A DNA stretch of 64,000 nt from assembly GCA_017301995.1 (NCBI GenBank), contig JAFLEH010000011.1:1-64000 (forward strand), in the 5' to 3' direction. The notes beneath the pieces are model-generated. The model had not been told where the DNA came from, searched no databases, and saw nothing but the letters and a program-made list of their open reading frames with translations. The position numbers and the translations under genes are program-made. The stretch comes from Verrucomicrobiota bacterium. Its GTDB lineage: Bacteria > Verrucomicrobiota > Verrucomicrobiia > Verrucomicrobiales > Akkermansiaceae. Positions 18,971 through 27,400 of the stretch are shown here, one piece after another. Within the stretch, counting starts at the first letter, position 1, and every line of letters begins with the position of its first letter.

Positions 18971-19576
18971 ATGACCGTTGCCGAACATCGCATCCATGAA
19001 GTGACCGGAACCGGGCTCGGGCCCTGGCTCGATGGGCTCGGAGAGCTGCGCATCCGGGTGTTCCGCGAGTATCCGTATCTCTATGACGGCTCGCTGGAGT
19101 ATGAGCGGGCCTATCTGATAACCTACCAGGAAGCGCGCGGGGCGCTGGTGGTATTGGTGACGGACGCCGAGGACAAGTTGGTGGCGGCGACGACCTGTGT
19201 GCCGCTATCCGAGGCGGGCGCGGAGTTCAGGGAGCCGTTCGACCGCGCGGGAATCGATGTCTCGAAGGTGCTCTATCTGGGAGAAAGCGTGGCGCTGCCC
19301 GAGTGGCGGGGAAAAGGGTTCGGGCAGTTGTTTTTCGACCTGCGTGAGGCGCATGCCAGGCGTCTCGGGTTGAAGATGACGGCGTTTTGCGCGGTGGATC
19401 GTCCGCCCGATCATCCGATGCGCCCCACGGGCTATCGACCGCTCGATGGTTTTTGGGAGAGCCGCGGGTATGAACGTCGGCCGGAACTGCGGGCGGTGTT
19501 GCATTGGAAGGAGGCCGGCGAGGCGGACGATACGCCGAAGGATCTAACGTTCTGGCTGCGATCATGGACCCGCTGA
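18971..19576 (+). CDS. GNAT-family N-acetyltransferase
   Basis: 201 aa. The acetyl-CoA pyrophosphate-binding loop is visible as LPEWRGKGFGQLFF at about residues 113-126, preceded by the beta-strand YLGESVAL, as in GNAT enzymes. The protein ends LTFWLRSWTR. The substrate is unknown. Its last 13 bases overlap the start of a nitrilase-family gene. In other bacteria GNAT and carbon-nitrogen hydrolase domains are fused in one polypeptide (the B. subtilis YhcX type), so this looks like the split version and the two products probably act on the same small molecule or protein target. Start chosen at the first ATG after the divergent intergenic region. Confidence 0.85.
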   Translation: MTVAEHRIHEVTGTGLGPWLDGLGELRIRVFREYPYLYDGSLEYERAYLITYQEARGALVVLVTDAEDKLVAATTCVPLSEAGAEFREPFDRAGIDVSKVLYLGESVALPEWRGKGFGQLFFDLREAHARRLGLKMTAFCAVDRPPDHPMRPTGYRPLDGFWESRGYERRPELRAVLHWKEAGEADDTPKDLTFWLRSWTR

Positions 19577-20433
19577 GCCTCCATCTTTGGACGTGCGATG
19601 TGGGCGCGGATGCCGGCGGTGCCGCCGGGTTCGCGGAAATGATCGTGGGCCGGGTGTCGCAATCGTGGGCGGACGGGGCGGATCTGGTGGTGTTTCCGGA
19701 GTTTGCCTGGCTGGGTGCGGAGCGGTACATGGAAGGCCCCGATCCGGTGATCGCGGTGGCGGAGTGGTTTTGGGAAACGATTTGGCCGGGGTTGCGCTCC
19801 GGATTGGCGAAGCCGGGAAAGGCGGTGGTGTTAGGAACGGTGCCGTTTGTTTCCGGCGACGGACGGTTGTTCAATCGCGCGCCGATTTTGGCGGGAGACA
19901 ACGTTTTCTATCAGGACAAGCTCCACCTGACCCCGTGGGAATCGGCGTTCACGCCCGGCGATGTTCTCAGGATATGGGAGTTCCGCGGACTGCGGCTGGC
20001 GACGGTGGTCTGTCTGGACATCGAGATACCGGAACTCGCCGTGGCATTGCGCGCTGCGGAGGTGGACGCCATCCTCGTCCCCAGCGCCACCGACGGGGTG
20101 TTGGGATCCGAGCGTGTATGCCGCTGCGCGGACGCGCGGGCCGCCGAGCTGGCCTGCCAGGTGGCCGTTTGTCCGCTGGTGGGCCGAGCGGGATCGGCGC
20201 TGGTGGACATGAACCTCGGACGGTTCGCGTGTTACTCGCCTTCGCAATCGCCGTTCGCCGGATGCGACCGACGGATTTCCGGAGATATGCTAACAAGCGG
20301 ATTTCACCGGATGGAGATTACTCTCGATCCCTCGCGGGTGCGGGCGTGCCGCGCTTTGCGGGAGGAAACCGTGCCGGCCCGGTTGCGGCCGGAAACCGTC
20401 AGACTGGAACCCGAACCCAACCGATCCTTATGA
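19564..20433 (+). CDS. Carbon-nitrogen hydrolase (nitrilase superfamily)
   Basis: 289 aa. The full Glu-Lys-Cys catalytic triad is present: E46 in VVFPEFAW, K119 in YQDKLHLTPWE and C150 in TVVCLDIEIPE. The nitrilase superfamily hydrolyses amides or nitriles through a cysteine thioester. The sequence following the Cys is closest in style to the amidases linked to GNAT domains. It starts 13 bases inside the GNAT gene and ends in an ATGA overlap with the next gene, so all three are co-translated. No signal peptide, so cytoplasmic. An upstream in-frame ATG at 19504 lies well inside the GNAT gene and is not needed. Confidence 0.88.
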   Translation: MDPLSLHLWTCDVGADAGGAAGFAEMIVGRVSQSWADGADLVVFPEFAWLGAERYMEGPDPVIAVAEWFWETIWPGLRSGLAKPGKAVVLGTVPFVSGDGRLFNRAPILAGDNVFYQDKLHLTPWESAFTPGDVLRIWEFRGLRLATVVCLDIEIPELAVALRAAEVDAILVPSATDGVLGSERVCRCADARAAELACQVAVCPLVGRAGSALVDMNLGRFACYSPSQSPFAGCDRRISGDMLTSGFHRMEITLDPSRVRACRALREETVPARLRPETVRLEPEPNRSL

Positions 20434-20957
20434 GCGAGGAAGTGAGCCACACCACCGGATGCGTCTTGAAACTGCTGTTGGCCGTGATCGTGGTCGCGGC
20501 TGCCATTTTGATCCCACGCTGGAAGCCGAAGGATGACACTGCGAAAACCGAACCTCCTCCCGAGCACCTGATGGAGATCCTGTTCTATCACAAGCCGGGC
20601 CTTCCGGACAGCGAGCGCATGGCGGATGTGCTCAACGCCGTTAGGGGGAAATACGGCAAGCAGGTGCTTGTCACACGGGTGGATTTGACGGCGCATCCGG
20701 AGCAGGGGGCGGCGGAGAAAATCACCCGTCCGCCCAAGCTGGTGATGATGGCTGGAAAATCGCGTGAATACGAGTACAGCGGATTCATGCCCCGCGACCA
20801 GGCCGAGAAGAAGATCGATGAGATTCTCCACAAGCTCAAGCGAGTGGGCAAGGATTGGCGTCCGCCGGTCAGCGGAATGCAACCCGGTGCCGCGCCTCCA
20901 CCGGGTGCTCCCGCACAGCCGCCCATTTCACCCGCTCCGCGTCCGCCCGCCCGCTGA
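20430..20957 (+). CDS. Membrane-anchored thioredoxin-fold-like protein lacking CXXC
   Basis: 175 aa. One N-terminal transmembrane helix (LKLLLAVIVVAAAILIP, ~13-29), then a domain with thioredoxin-like order (MEILFYHKPGLPDSERM; VLVTRVDLTAHPE; PPKLVMMAG; a C-terminal helix), and a Pro-rich tail (GAAPPPGAPAQPPISPAPRP). The redox CXXC is replaced by HKPGLPDS, so disulphide chemistry is unlikely and a binding or scaffold role is more plausible. The start ATG at 20430 overlaps the nitrilase stop. Third gene of the GNAT-nitrilase operon. The fold call is by pattern only. Confidence 0.65.
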   Translation: MSEEVSHTTGCVLKLLLAVIVVAAAILIPRWKPKDDTAKTEPPPEHLMEILFYHKPGLPDSERMADVLNAVRGKYGKQVLVTRVDLTAHPEQGAAEKITRPPKLVMMAGKSREYEYSGFMPRDQAEKKIDEILHKLKRVGKDWRPPVSGMQPGAAPPPGAPAQPPISPAPRPPAR

Positions 20958-21125
20958 CGGTTCCGAGCCATTCCGAGGCCGATCCGTTTCTCGGGCCGAT
21001 GCGAAGATCCGCGGATGCCTTGCGATGTTTGCCGGTGTCGTTGTGGAAATTCCGGGGACCGCGTTTCTTCATTTCCGGATTCCGGGATGATCCCGGCTTG
21101 GTCTTCCCGCGCTTGTGGCCCCGAT

Positions 21126-21404
21126 TCAGTCCCTGACGATCCTGAAACCACTGACTCCGGTTAGATCGGGGACGGTTTCCACAAAGTGGGATTTGATATG
21201 ATGGGCCACGTTGGACTCGGTAGTGATTTCCCGGATGAAATCGGAGACCTCTTCCGGCGCGCCTTGGACCTGGAGTTCCACGGACCCGTCGGGAAGGTTG
21301 CGGACCCAGCCGCAGACTTCGAACGCGCGGGCGAGGTGGTGGACGGTGTAGCGGAACCCCACACCCTGCACCCGGCCGCGGAAGATGACGCGTTTGGCGG
21401 TCAT
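21126..21404 (-). CDS. acyP: Acylphosphatase
   Basis: 92 aa, the family's normal length. The signature GRVQGVGFRYTV (residues 10-21) carries the catalytic Arg (R18) that binds the phosphate, and WVRNLPDGSVE carries the catalytic Asn (N36); both are required and present with the usual 18-residue spacing. It hydrolyses acyl phosphates such as acetyl phosphate or carbamoyl phosphate in the cytoplasm. The gene follows the MarC gene by about 6 bases and is probably the last gene of a minus-strand set starting at 23983. Confidence 0.95.
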   Translation of the reverse strand: MTAKRVIFRGRVQGVGFRYTVHHLARAFEVCGWVRNLPDGSVELQVQGAPEEVSDFIREITTESNVAHHIKSHFVETVPDLTGVSGFRIVRD

Positions 21405-21410
21405 GGTCGG

Positions 21411-21992
21411 TTAGGGGATGTGCGGCTTGATGCCGTCGAGGAACATTTGCACGGAAATCATGACGAGCAGCAGCCCCATCAGGCGTTCGAGCGCCTGGGT
21501 GCCGCGTTTTCCCAGTAGCCGGATGAGCTTGGCGCTCACCATCAATACCGCCGTGGATCCGGCCCAGGCGAGTGCCACCGCGAGCAGGGAAAGCATCTGG
21601 CCTCCGGGGTATTTGGAGGAAAACAGCAGCAGCAGCGCGATCGCCGATGGGCCGGCGATGAGCGGCACGGCGATGGGCACGATGAACGGTTCCTCGCCGG
21701 CTTCCTCAGGGATCACCGACTTGGCGGGAAACACCATGCCAAGCCCTATCAGGAAAAGCAGGATGCCGCCCGAAATGCTCAGCGCGTCTTGGCGGATGCC
21801 TAGCAAAGATAGGGTGAACGATCCGGCGAACAGGAAGAACACCAGGATGCCCAGCGCGATCAGCAGCTCGCGCAGCAAAACCGCCTGCCGCCGGTGTTCG
21901 GGCACGCGTGACATGATGTTGTGGATCGGCACGATGTTTCCGAACGGGTCCAACACCAGAAAGAGGGTGAGGGCGATGGAGGCGAGATGCAT
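21411..21992 (-). CDS. MarC/UPF0056-family inner-membrane protein
   Basis: 193 aa from the ATG of MHLASIALTLF. An upstream in-frame GTG would extend the protein into the neighbouring gene and is disfavoured. About six membrane helices are visible, with the family motifs LFLVLDPFGNIVPIH near the N-terminus and IVPIAVPLIAGPSAI in the middle. MarC proteins were once linked to multiple antibiotic resistance, but their transport substrate remains unknown. Near full family length. Closely packed between an unknown membrane protein and acylphosphatase on the same strand. Confidence 0.9.
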   Translation of the reverse strand: MHLASIALTLFLVLDPFGNIVPIHNIMSRVPEHRRQAVLLRELLIALGILVFFLFAGSFTLSLLGIRQDALSISGGILLFLIGLGMVFPAKSVIPEEAGEEPFIVPIAVPLIAGPSAIALLLLFSSKYPGGQMLSLLAVALAWAGSTAVLMVSAKLIRLLGKRGTQALERLMGLLLVMISVQMFLDGIKPHIP

Positions 21993-22027
21993 GGGGGAAC
22001 TATCCGGGATTCGGCCGCGTACCGCAA

Positions 22028-23374
22028 TCATTTCCACTTCAATGCGGTCGCGGGATCGGCGGTGTTGAGAAAACGCAAGCGGGTGGGGGAGGGGCGTGAA
22101 AGCAGCAGGTGGCGTCCGTCGCGGGTGGCTAGCGGGGTGTCCATGACGGCGTCCGAACCGATGCCCGCCATCGCGGTGATCCGCGCCAGCATGAGTTTTT
22201 CAAGCGCATCCGCCGCAGGGGCGGCATCCATTTCGATTTCCCAAATCAGCGCCAGTGCGGATTCGCCGGCGGGAAACAGCCGGTAGCGGTCGCCGGACCA
22301 GTGTTTCGCGGTTTCCCGGGCGGATTCGCCGCCTTCACCCGCCTCCAGCCACAGGCGAAGGGCGAGTTGCCCGGTGGTTTCGGTTAGGTAATCGGTTTCC
22401 GCCGCGCCGTCGGGCAGTACCGGGGGAAGTTCGGGCGGTTTGGGTGCGGCGGGTGGAGCACCCGGTTCCATGATCCCGCGGGTGGTTTGCGGCGGGTTGC
22501 GGAAGGCGGCCAGCAGCGGATCGCGGCCCTTCACGAACAGCGCGTCGGCAAAGCCTTTTCCGGTGGTTCCGGGAAACAGCAACAGGCCTCTAACGAACGG
22601 TGAGAGCGAGGCGAACGTCCGCGCCACTTCGGCGTCCTGTTTCATCGGCACAAACCCGGCTTCCCGCGCGCTCGCCGCCAGATAGCGCGATTCGGCGCCG
22701 GCCGCCGTCCCCTGGTGCAGCGCCTGCCGGGCGCGGTCGGCATCGTCGCCCGGATAGGCCGGGGGAGGGGGGAAATGCTGGTGCAGCAGGATGCGGGTCA
22801 GCAGGCTGACCAGTGCGGCCTGATCGGGGATGTCTTCTATCCGGAAGCGTTCGGTGACCCACGCTTCGCCGGTCACGTCGTCGAACCAGCCGCGCGCGCC
22901 CACCGAGAGTGCCGCGGTGGTTTCTTCGAGCAAAACGTGCCCGGCGTTCAGGCATCCCAGGAGCGTATAGGCTTCCTGGCGGTCATCGATACCCGCCGGG
23001 CCGAACCGGCTTTCCACCGCCGCGCCGATGCGGTCGCGCAGCTCCTCCGGGGCGATCCGATGGACCACCGGGTTTGATAGAAAATCGAGGCCCAGTTCCT
23101 TTTCCACGCGTGCGATGAATTCCTGAGGCACGGCGAATTCCCCGCCGCCTTGCGCCAGCGACCGCAGCGATTCGTTCTCGCGTTTGAGGGCGGCGTTTTC
23201 TTCGGTGGCGAGCCGGAGTTGTTCCTCCATCGCGGCGGTGTCTCCCGCGGCTGCGGTGCGTTTCCAGTGCAGGCCTTGCAAGAGCCCCCCGGCGGCTATC
23301 GCCGATCCTAGCAAAACCGGCAGGAGTTTGGTTGGTGAAATCCCGGTCACGGCATTGGCGTGTCGCGGATCCAC
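22028..23374 (-). CDS. Membrane-anchored coiled-coil protein, unknown function
   Basis: 448 aa. N-terminal transmembrane helix (KLLPVLLGSAIAAGGLLQGL, ~16-35), a short coiled coil (~45-75, EEQLRLATEENAALKRENES), and a large, mostly alpha-helical periplasmic domain with a Pro-rich linker (PPAAPKPPELPPVLPDG, ~310-326). Motifs such as HVLLEETTAAL and RGLLLFPGTTGKGFADALF are not in any family I can name. The latter half is reminiscent of helical peptidase-like domains without their metal-binding motif. Directly adjacent, with no gap, to the next upstream minus-strand gene, so they are co-transcribed. Confidence 0.75.
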   Translation of the reverse strand: MDPRHANAVTGISPTKLLPVLLGSAIAAGGLLQGLHWKRTAAAGDTAAMEEQLRLATEENAALKRENESLRSLAQGGGEFAVPQEFIARVEKELGLDFLSNPVVHRIAPEELRDRIGAAVESRFGPAGIDDRQEAYTLLGCLNAGHVLLEETTAALSVGARGWFDDVTGEAWVTERFRIEDIPDQAALVSLLTRILLHQHFPPPPAYPGDDADRARQALHQGTAAGAESRYLAASAREAGFVPMKQDAEVARTFASLSPFVRGLLLFPGTTGKGFADALFVKGRDPLLAAFRNPPQTTRGIMEPGAPPAAPKPPELPPVLPDGAAETDYLTETTGQLALRLWLEAGEGGESARETAKHWSGDRYRLFPAGESALALIWEIEMDAAPAADALEKLMLARITAMAGIGSDAVMDTPLATRDGRHLLLSRPSPTRLRFLNTADPATALKWK

Positions 23375-23983
23375 TCAGCGCCCGCCCGCCGGAGTCTGGC
23401 CCGCGGGTTGTTTTCCTGGGGCGCCTGGCGCCGGTTCGTCGAACATCTTCGGATCCATCGCGGAGGTGGATTGTCCGTAGTCGCGCTCGAAGGTGTTGCC
23501 TTCCATATAGTTCCGAATCACCGGCTTGCCCGCCACCTTGCCTTCGGCATTCACGAGATACTCGACCACCTGCACCGGCATTTCCTTGGAGGGATTGTTT
23601 TTCCAAACCCTGCGGACCCGGCTGTCATACATCTCTTCCCTCACCAATTGGCCGAACTTTTTCTCGTAGCCGTAGGAGACTTTGTAGAGTTCCGTGCCGC
23701 GGCCGTCGTAGATCTTGCTGCCCGCCAGATCGCCGTTGTCGCGCATCCGGTAAACCGTGGTGAGCATCAGCCGTCCGGCTGCCGTGTAGGTTTTCTTGGT
23801 CACCACCTTGCCGTCGGGACTCTTCGTGTAAACGTCCTTTCCTCCCGGGTTTCCGGATTTGTCGTCATGGCGTTTCACCCTGACGTTCGGCCCGTCCACC
23901 GAGTTGACGTCTTCGGCGTGGCTCCACCCCGCGGCGCAGAGGGCCAACGCGATCGTGATCAGTGTGCGGCAGATCGTTCTCAT
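23375..23983 (-). CDS. Secreted protein with YwqK-like tyrosine-rich repeats
   Basis: 202 aa from the ATG of MRTICRTLITIALALCAAG, which gives a typical signal peptide ending near SHA. An ATG 75 bases further upstream gives no signal. The mature part has repeating short strands with G-x-x-Y/K-x-x-Y patterns (DGKVVTKKTYTAAGRLM; KIYDGRGTELYKVSYGYE), as in MORN/YwqK-type repeats, and ends in a Pro/Gly-rich stretch. First gene of a minus-strand cluster with the coiled-coil protein, MarC and acylphosphatase. Function unknown; probably periplasmic or surface-exposed. Confidence 0.75.
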   Translation of the reverse strand: MRTICRTLITIALALCAAGWSHAEDVNSVDGPNVRVKRHDDKSGNPGGKDVYTKSPDGKVVTKKTYTAAGRLMLTTVYRMRDNGDLAGSKIYDGRGTELYKVSYGYEKKFGQLVREEMYDSRVRRVWKNNPSKEMPVQVVEYLVNAEGKVAGKPVIRNYMEGNTFERDYGQSTSAMDPKMFDEPAPGAPGKQPAGQTPAGGR

Positions 23984-24138
23984 GCCCCGGACCGTAGCCG
24001 CTCCCCCCTTGCCGCGCAAGTCCGGAAAAGGGGAAGCGTCCAACGCGGAAAAAACCACGTTTTCCGAAAACCAAACCTTATCCCTGCCGTAGAAACACGG
24101 TCAGCCCGATTGGCGCTGATGTCGCCCCCCCCGTTTCG

Positions 24139-24480
24139 ATGAGACTCGTTGCCATGTGTATCCGGATGGTCGGATTTCTCCGCCCTTCTCCCAATGCGAA
24201 GCCGCTGGCCGTGGGGGAAGCCCGGTGGCATCCGCTGCTTGTGGCCGGAATGATCGGGTGTTGGGCTTCCGTTTCCTGCCAATTGGGCGGACGAGCGTCG
24301 CCGCCGCAAAGCGCGACAATTCGACATCAAGCCGGCCACTGGACCCGGGTATCCGCCAAGCCGCCCGTTTACTATCCGCGTGGGGTCGCCGCCGACGCGC
24401 CTTCGGGGGTGATGGACGGCGAGTGGTATCGATTGTGCGATGCCGCGGACACCCGATATTTTATTCCCCTCCATCCATGA
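24139..24480 (+). CDS. Small putative lipoprotein coupled to the POTRA/SurA-like gene
   Basis: 113 aa. A hydrophobic segment (WHPLLVAGMIGCWASVSCQ, ~residues 31-49) ends in a weak lipobox SVSC. The mature part contains HWTRVSAKPPVYYPRG and DAADTRYFIPLHP, a pattern I associate with a conserved small verrucomicrobial protein, though I cannot name it. The stop codon overlaps the start of the POTRA/SurA-like gene (ATGA at 24477-24480), so the two are translationally coupled. The start is uncertain: ATGs at 24139, 24154 and 24166 are all in frame. A role in outer-membrane biogenesis is inferred only from coupling. Confidence 0.6.
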   Translation: MRLVAMCIRMVGFLRPSPNAKPLAVGEARWHPLLVAGMIGCWASVSCQLGGRASPPQSATIRHQAGHWTRVSAKPPVYYPRGVAADAPSGVMDGEWYRLCDAADTRYFIPLHP

Positions 24481-27400
24481 AAAACCTTCCCATTCTCGCG
24501 CTCTCCGCGTTTTTTCTAACCAACATGCCGATGTTCGCGGATTCACCCGCGCAGCCGGTGGTGGGTGATCTCGGATCGGTCGCCAAGATCCGCTTCCACG
24601 GAAACCAGACCTTTTCCACCGAGATCCTGCGCGGCGAGCTTGCGCGTTCCTGCGAGCGAGCGCTGGCCTCGGGGCGCGACATGCCGCTGGACCCGCTGGT
24701 GGCCGCCACGCGGGATCTGCTGCGTTCCGGCTATCTTGGCACCGGGTTTCCCGATGTGGAGGTCTCCGTGAAAGTGGTGCCCGACGGATCCGGCCTCTTG
24801 GCCACGATCAAGGAGGGGCCACGTTTCAGAATGGGGGAAATTCGCAACGATGGCGGCGATGAGGCGCTGTTCGCGAAAATCCGCGAGGCGATGATGACCC
24901 GCCCCGTGCCCAACCCCACCCACGAACTCGCCCGGCAGATCCGCAAACTGGCGGAAGGTCTCGCCAAAAACCTGCCGCCCGCGGAGCAAGTCAAAATTTC
25001 GATGGAGCAGACCGCGCGCAACGGAATGTTGGAGCCGGACGATACCAAGGAACCCAAAATCGGCTGGGTCCCGGGTGATCCGGTCGAGTTCCCGGATGAT
25101 GACGGAAACCCCTACGCGTCGGAGCTCGCCGGACGGCTGATCCTGCTGGGGAAGCCCCTCGCCAGGATCCAATCCCACCTCGAACGCATGCCGGACGGAT
25201 CCGCCGATCTGATCGTGCGCGTGGAAGATCCGGGACCCAACGCGGTGATCGGCGACACCACCGTGTTAGGTTGTTTCAAGAGCACCGAGGCCGCGATCAT
25301 CGCCGCGGCCGGGTTGGCCACGGGCAAGCCCTTCACGCCGAACACGCTCGACCGCGCCACGGTGGCGCTCTGGAACACCGGGCGATTCCATCCGTTCGAT
25401 ATTGCCCCGCGCGAACGGGAGAACCAACCCGGCACGGTCGACCTCACGATCCGGGTGGTGGAAACCGTTGGCGTGCCCGATCTTGAAACCCCGCTCCCGC
25501 CCGAACAGGAGGCCGGACGCAAGTTCGCCGCCGCTTTCAATTCGTGGATCGCCGGGGAGAAATTCAAGGACTTCATGGCCTCCGGAAAAACTCCAGAGGG
25601 CGGATCCTGGAAGCTCGGCATTTCCGGTTCGGACGGCGTCTATTTCGAAATGCGCCAGACCAAGGACGCGCCGCGCCAGGCATTCGCCTATGGCAAGGAC
25701 GCGCTGTGGTGCGACATCACCCTCGATGGCCGCCGCAGCACGCTGAAGATGCCTGTGCTAACGATCGGCTGTGCCAATATCGCGCTGACGCCCTCTCCGG
25801 ATAACGACGGCAGGATGGACGTGGGCTTTGGGCTCGGTGTGTCGTCGTCCCAAGGCAAGCGCTTGACTCCGGTGGAGATCCTCGTTGCGCCGGCCATCGC
25901 GCCGCTCAAGCCGAAAATGTTCTCGCTGGAAAAGGGCAAAGTCGTGGTGCGCACCGAAGCGGGAGCGATCCTTTGCTATCTCGACACCGCCCGCGGCGAA
26001 CTGACGGACGGTCCCGGTTTCCAGATCGAATCGCGAGCCGGCATCGTGGCCGCGAGTCAGAAGAAACTGGCTGCGGAGATCGCATCGCAGGCCGAGGGAA
26101 TTACCAGCGATCCGGGAGTGATCGTGCGGGCGGTTGCCAAGATCATGGGAGGGCCAGGGGACGACGCCGATTCTGCGGAGCTTGATACGATGCTCGGGCT
26201 CGCCGGCCTCGCACTTCGGTTGGACTCGTATGCGTCGTCTTGGGACAAACTGATGGCGCTGTGTGGTGCCAACGGTGAAAAGACCGATCTCGACATCAGT
26301 GATGATCCGGTCTCCTTCGGCAAAGCGGGATCCGTCTTCGCCCTCGGGACCGTGTTCGGCGGCTTGGCGGCTGCGGACATGCTGCCTCCTCCCGATTCAT
26401 GGGTGGCGAAACTCGGACGCGAGGCGTTGTATGTGATGGGCGGCCATACCGGCGGGACCTATCAGGCGATGGAAACTCTCGCCAACGATCCCGACATCGG
26501 GCCGCTGGGTTGCCTGCTCGCCTATCAGGTGTTTTCCCGGTACAACGAGGCCGAGGCCAGGCGGTTCCTGGTTCTCGGACGCAAGCGCGCCGATCCGGCC
26601 GGTTTCCGCCGCGACCGCGATGTATTCCTCAAGCCCGGCTCGCCGATTGGGCGGCTCGTTGAACATATGCTAACCGAAGTGGCCGAGATGGAGCCGGAAA
26701 CCGAGCGACAGGTGCTGGAAATGCTCAAATCCGGCGGCGCGGACGCGTTCAAGGTCGTGCTCGCCCGGCTGCGCGAACGTCCGGCAGACCGCCCGCCGCT
26801 TCACGAATGGCTCGCCCCCACGCTCGACAGCCTATGGGAAAAGGAATGGCAGCCCGCGATCCTCGGAAGCTACGATTCCATGCTCAAGCCCGAGTGCGAC
26901 CCGGCAACCGTGGCGGCCACCGTCAATGGCATTCCCGTGAGCCGGATTCTGGTTGGAGAATGCGAGCGGGACGGGTTGTTGGGAAGATTGCCCTGCGGCG
27001 ACGCCGCGCCCGATCCCAAGCGCCCGTGGACCCGCTCGCCCGCGCTTGCCGCCGCGGTCCGCTACACCCTGCTGGACCGCATCGCCGCCCCCCGCAATCT
27101 CCCGCTGCGCAAGGGTTGGCTGGAAACCACCGCCCAGGCCAAGTTTCCCCATCTGGCAGGCCGTCCCGATGCCGATTGGCTCCGCGAAACCGGCATGACC
27201 CGCGCCCAAGCCTTGGAGATCATCGGCCGGTCCGAATTGCGGGATCTTGCCATCAAATGGCTGGACGCGGCCGTCCCCCGGCCTGATAGAAAAACGGTGG
27301 AAGCCTACTATGCCGAACACGGCCGCGATCTGGCGCGGAGGGCCGGACTCCGGTCGGTGGTCGCCAAATGCCCTGCCGACCAGCCCGCCGCCCGCGGCAA

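Noticed and set aside
18653..18997. Small minus-strand gene in the 415-bp spacer
   Set aside because: No signal, domain or conserved pattern; overlaps the GNAT start.
21924..22037. Extended MarC start at a GTG (22037)
   Set aside because: Adds charged residues before the first helix and overlaps the neighbouring gene's end; the ATG at 21992 starts right at the membrane helix.
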